Shown here piece after piece: positions 61,006-64,000 of a DNA stretch of 64,000 nt. Below the pieces are notes generated by a model. That model saw only the letters and a list, made by a program, of their open reading frames with translations. It was not told the DNA's origin and did not search any database. The first letter of the stretch is position 1. Each line of letters begins with the position of its first letter. Location: the NCBI GenBank assembly GCA_965262665.1, contig CBDHFR010000002.1, forward strand, positions 682,001-746,000. The letters are read 5' to 3'. This DNA comes from CBDBND01 sp965262665. Its GTDB lineage: Bacteria; Pseudomonadota; Alphaproteobacteria; Rhodospirillales; Rhodospirillaceae. Position numbers and translations under genes: made by a program.

Positions 61006-61773
61006 ATGGATTTGTTTGATCTCACCGGTAAGGTCGCGGTGGTAACAGGGTCTTCCCGGGGTATTGGCCGGTCGATCGCAAAAGTCATGGCAGAGGCCGG
61101 CGCCAAGGTCGTGGTCTCCAGCCGCAAAGTAGAGTCCTGTGAAGCTGTTGCCAAAGAGATTGACTCAGACGGCGGAGAAGCCATCGCAGTAGCCTGCAAC
61201 GTTTCCGACAAAGTTCAGGTATCAAATTTGATTAAGGAAGCGCACGCGCAGCTCGGACCGGTCGATATCCTGGTGTGCAACGCCGCCGCCAATCCCGCCT
61301 ATGGACCCATGGCAGAGATTGAAGATCGTGCGATAGAGAAGATATTTACAACCAATGTTCAGGGTCCGGCATGGCTAATCAATCTGGTAACCCCTCATAT
61401 GGCGGAATCCGGAGGCGGTTCCATCATTCTTCTGTCGTCCATTGCCGGACTGACGGGCAGTAAGAACATTGGCGCCTATGCAGTTTCAAAAGCGGCCGAC
61501 GCCCAGTTGGCCCGCAATTATGCGGTTGAACTGGGGTCGCAAAATATCCGCGTTAACGCTATTGCGCCGGGACTGGTCAAAACGGATTTCGCCCGGGCTC
61601 TCTGGGAAGGGGAAGAGGGTAAGGCCTTCGCGGACAGGACCCCACTCGGCCGGCTCGGAGAGCCTGAAGACATCGCCGGCGTGGCGGCGTTTTTGGCATC
61701 AGACGCAGCCAGGTTCATCACCGGCCAAGTCATCGTCGTCGATGGCGGTGTCATGATCGCCGACCCATTCTAA
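61006..61773 (+). CDS. Short-chain dehydrogenase/reductase
   Basis: 255 residues, a classical SDR: 'VAVVTGSSRGIGRSIAKVMA' (TGxxxGIG), 'DILVCNAAANPAYGPMAEIE' (NxA variant), catalytic Ser in 'SIILLSSIAGLTGS', and YxxxK in 'GAYAVSKAADAQLARNYAVE'. The C-terminal 'FLASDAARFITGQVIVVDGG' is standard. The ATG lies 2 bp after the fadJ-like stop, with its ribosome site (AGGAGA) inside that gene. The context suggests an oxidoreductase in acyl-CoA or short-chain acid metabolism; the substrate is not evident. Confidence 0.93.
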   Translation: MDLFDLTGKVAVVTGSSRGIGRSIAKVMAEAGAKVVVSSRKVESCEAVAKEIDSDGGEAIAVACNVSDKVQVSNLIKEAHAQLGPVDILVCNAAANPAYGPMAEIEDRAIEKIFTTNVQGPAWLINLVTPHMAESGGGSIILLSSIAGLTGSKNIGAYAVSKAADAQLARNYAVELGSQNIRVNAIAPGLVKTDFARALWEGEEGKAFADRTPLGRLGEPEDIAGVAAFLASDAARFITGQVIVVDGGVMIADPF

Positions 61774-61786
61774 AACAACCGCGCCA

Positions 61787-63585
61787 ATGTCTGATTTCCT
61801 AATACCGCGCCGCGATTTGGCGTTTCTTCTGTACGACGTCCTGGATGTCGAAGCGCTGACGCAAACGCAGCGGTATGCCCAGCATGACCGCTTGGTTTTT
61901 GAGTCCGTGCTGGACACCGCGGAAGCGATCGCGCGCGATCACTTCGCAACTCACGCAGCGAAGGTTGACCAATCCGAACCGCAATTCGACGGACAAGCGG
62001 TCTCAATCATTCCAGAGGTTAAAACCGCTTTGGATGCCTATGTCGGCGCCGGACTGATGGGTGCCACCTTCGACGAACAACTAGGTGGCTTGCAGTTGCC
62101 AATGACCATCGGACAAGCCTGCCAAGCTATGCTGTCAGCGGCGAATATTTCCACCACGGCTTATCCATTTCTTACCATCGGTGCTAGCAACATGCTCTCG
62201 GCGTTTGGTTGTAATTGGCAAAAGAAAACCTTTCTGGCTCCCATAGTTGAGGGCCGTTTTTTCGGCACCATGTGTTTGTCCGAACCCCAGGCCGGGTCCT
62301 CGCTGGCCGACATCATCACCCGTGCCGAGCCAACGGATGACGGGCACTACCGCATCGTCGGGTCGAAGATGTGGATTTCAGGCGGTGATCACGACCTCGC
62401 TGAAAACATCATCCACATGGTGCTGCCAAAATTCCCGGAGGCTCGCCAGGCGTCAAGGGTATTTCGTTGTTTGCCGTACCTAAAAAACGGGTGGAGGACG
62501 ACGGTACTCTCAGTGATGACAACAATGTGCGATTGGCCGGTCTCAATCACAAAATGGGGTATCGCGGCACCGTAAATGCGCTGCTGAATTTCGGTGAAAG
62601 CGGGGAAACGCGCGGTTTTCTCGTCGGTGAACCGCACAAAGGACTGTCCTACATGTTTCATATGAGGAATGAAGCGCGTATCGGTGTGGGATTAGGCGCA
62701 GCGGCCATTGGCTATGCCGGTTATCAGGCTAGCCTGAGTTACGCCAAGGTCAGACCGCAAGGGCGCCACCCAGACGTTAAAGATCCGAATAGTAAGCCGG
62801 TGCCGATCATCGAGCACGCTGACGTTAAGCGCCTGTTGTTGTCGCAAAAAGCCGCCGTCGAAGGGGGGTTATGCCTGGTTCTGTATTGCGCCCGACTGGT
62901 CGATGAACTAAAGGTCGCTCGAGATCAAGCGGAACGCAAACGCATCACACTGTTGCTTGATATTCTCACACTTGTTGCCAAATCCTGGCCGTCGGAATTT
63001 TGTCTTGAGGCCAACAAGCATGCGATCCAGGCCTTGGGAGGGTATGGGTACACCCGTGACTATCCGGTGGAGCGGCTTTACCGCGACAATCGCCTCAACG
63101 CTATTCATGAAGGCACCCACGGCATTCAAGGCCTAGATCTTCTCGGGCGTAAAGTGGTGATGGAAGACAGCGCGGCAATCGCTGTGTTTGAGGAGGAAAT
63201 TCGAAGAACCATCCACGACGCACGTGAAATTGAGTCCATCAAGTCTTTTGCATCGGATTTAGAAACTGCCTTGGACCGGTTTAAGTTAACACCCGCGCGC
63301 CTTGTTGCGGCACGGTCTGAAAATCTGCGCCTCGCACTCGCCGATGCCACTTTGTATCTCGACACTTTTGGACATGTGGTGATCGCCTGGATGTGGCTCA
63401 AGCAGGCCTGTGTCGCAGCCAAGGCGGAGTCCATCAGTGGTGAGGCGGATGCCTCGTTCTATGCCGGCAAACTGTCCGCCTGCCAATTCTTCTATCGCCG
63501 GGAATTGCCCAAGGTCCACTCGCAAGCGGATTTATTGGACCGCTTGGATGACACGGCGACTGCAATGGACGTCGACGCGTTCTAA
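61787..63585 (+). pseudogene. Acyl-CoA dehydrogenase (long form), one frameshift
   Basis: About 598 residues over two frames, the length of the 3-methylmercaptopropionyl-CoA/DmdC-like acyl-CoA dehydrogenase branch. The first frame (61787 on) has 'YVGAGLMGATFDEQLGGLQL' and 'MCLSEPQAGSSLADIITRAE', 'GSKMWISGGDHDLAENIIHM'. The second (about 62440 to 63585) has 'GVKGISLFAVPKKR', 'KMGYRGTVNALLNFGES', 'YMFHMRNEARIGVGLGAAAI', 'EANKHAIQALGGYGYTRDYP' and 'RDNRLNAIHEGTHGIQGLDL' with the catalytic Glu. The shift lies near 62430-62450. It would oxidise an acyl-CoA, feeding the FadJ-like enzyme upstream. A base error or a recent mutation. Confidence 0.85.
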
Positions 63586-63641
63586 GTTTTTCTGGTTCCG
63601 ACCGAACGTGATAGCGTGGATCACCGTTTGAGGAGGGACCC

Positions 63642-64000
63642 ATGAGTATTGCGCTTCGGGCTTCACTTATTTTGATTGGCGTAGTTGTCGGCGGCATTGC
63701 CTCAGCGGGGGAATGGTTACCCTCGGGCACACCGGAAAAACACGGCTTTTCAATTGATCGCCTCACCCGTCTGTCAGACGCCATGCAGGCTCATGTTGAT
63801 GCTGGTGAGATGCCTGGCGCACTCATGATCATCGCCAGCCAAGGTGAAGTCATCTATCGCGAAAGCGTAGGCTTCCGTGATTTGGAGTCACAGAAACCGG
63901 TTACCCCGGATACGGTGTATCGCATTTATTCGATGACCAAACCAGTCACCAGTGTTGCGGCCATGATGCTGGTGGAGGAAGGCAAACTCCGCCTGAGCGA
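63642..64000 (+). CDS. Serine hydrolase, beta-lactamase/class C family (3' end outside window)
   Basis: The frame starts at ATG 63642 behind a strong AGGAGGGA ribosome site and runs off the end of the window; 119 residues are visible. A signal peptide ('LILIGVVVGGIASAGEWLP') is followed by 'FSIDRLTRLSDAMQAHVDAG', 'EMPGALMIIASQGEVIYRES' and the SxxK motif 'VYRIYSMTKPVTSVAAMMLV', with 'VEEGKLRLS' at the edge. This is the start of an exported penicillin-binding-protein-like esterase/beta-lactamase (COG1680 type). The Y-x-N motif would lie beyond the window. Confidence 0.88.
   Translation, partial: MSIALRASLILIGVVVGGIASAGEWLPSGTPEKHGFSIDRLTRLSDAMQAHVDAGEMPGALMIIASQGEVIYRESVGFRDLESQKPVTPDTVYRIYSMTKPVTSVAAMMLVEEGKLRLS

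Overview
The window looks like an alphaproteobacterial chromosome, probably Rhodospirillales-like. The evidence is a DUF2336 gene, a core block of ispB, DUF2007, trmN6, S49 peptidase, glyQ, glyS and ppdK, and a moderately GC-rich base composition judged by eye. It carries an unusually heavy load of broken insertion sequences: IS6, IS21, IS3, IS30, IS5, ISAs1 and several IS630 types. No rRNA gene is seen; one intact tRNA, tRNA-Pro(CGG), is present.

Layout. 1-4.1 kb: the end of a TRAP transporter binding protein, then an IS scrapyard (IS630/IS6/IS630/IS21) that has cut a PPC-domain protein and a GGDEF protein. 4.1-7.4 kb: transketolase, ribulose-phosphate epimerase and adenine phosphoribosyltransferase. 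7.5-16.4 kb: a DUF2336 protein, then a catabolic or transport stretch (glyoxalase, DUF1838, a frameshifted amidohydrolase, MATE pump, glycosyltransferase-like protein, TRAP binding protein, IclR regulator). 16.5-18.6 kb: a wrecked LPS-heptose type locus (gmhB and a sugar epimerase) split by IS630/IS30/IS3 debris. 18.76-34.5 kb: a stretch bounded by a 3' tRNA-Pro fragment next to an integrase stub on the left, and by VapE/primase remnants next to the intact tRNA-Pro on the right. I read it as a decayed integrated element or genomic island.

Inside that stretch are two notable loci. One is an NdvB-like glucan synthase (GH17 plus GT2) next to an LtaS/MdoB-like membrane transferase. The other (23.9-31.2 kb) is a compact cluster: folE, a creatininase-fold hydrolase, a RibD-type reductase, a methyltransferase, a glycosyltransferase, a PTPS/QueD-fold protein lacking the canonical catalytic residues, a zinc-less BchC-like dehydrogenase, a CDP-alcohol phosphatidyltransferase and a YceI lipocalin-like protein. 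Together they suggest an undescribed pathway making a modified, glycosylated and perhaps lipid-linked pterin or pyrimidine. This is my best candidate for a new system.

34.5-45 kb is the conserved core block. trmN6 is broken by IS630 debris, and ppdK carries an extra in-frame N-terminal YdaS/Cro-like helix-turn-helix domain behind a set of TTGTAAG/CTTACAA repeats. 45-57 kb lies between two near-identical 907-bp IS5-family copies. It holds ygfZ, three glycosyltransferases, an asparagine synthetase, a dihydroorotase and a broken alpha/beta hydrolase. 57-64 kb holds a GST, a frameshifted K+ channel and a fatty-acid oxidation operon (FadJ-like, SDR, acyl-CoA dehydrogenase with a frameshift), and ends inside a serine hydrolase. 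Several otherwise good genes carry one frameshift each, so either gene decay or base-level assembly error should be kept in mind.
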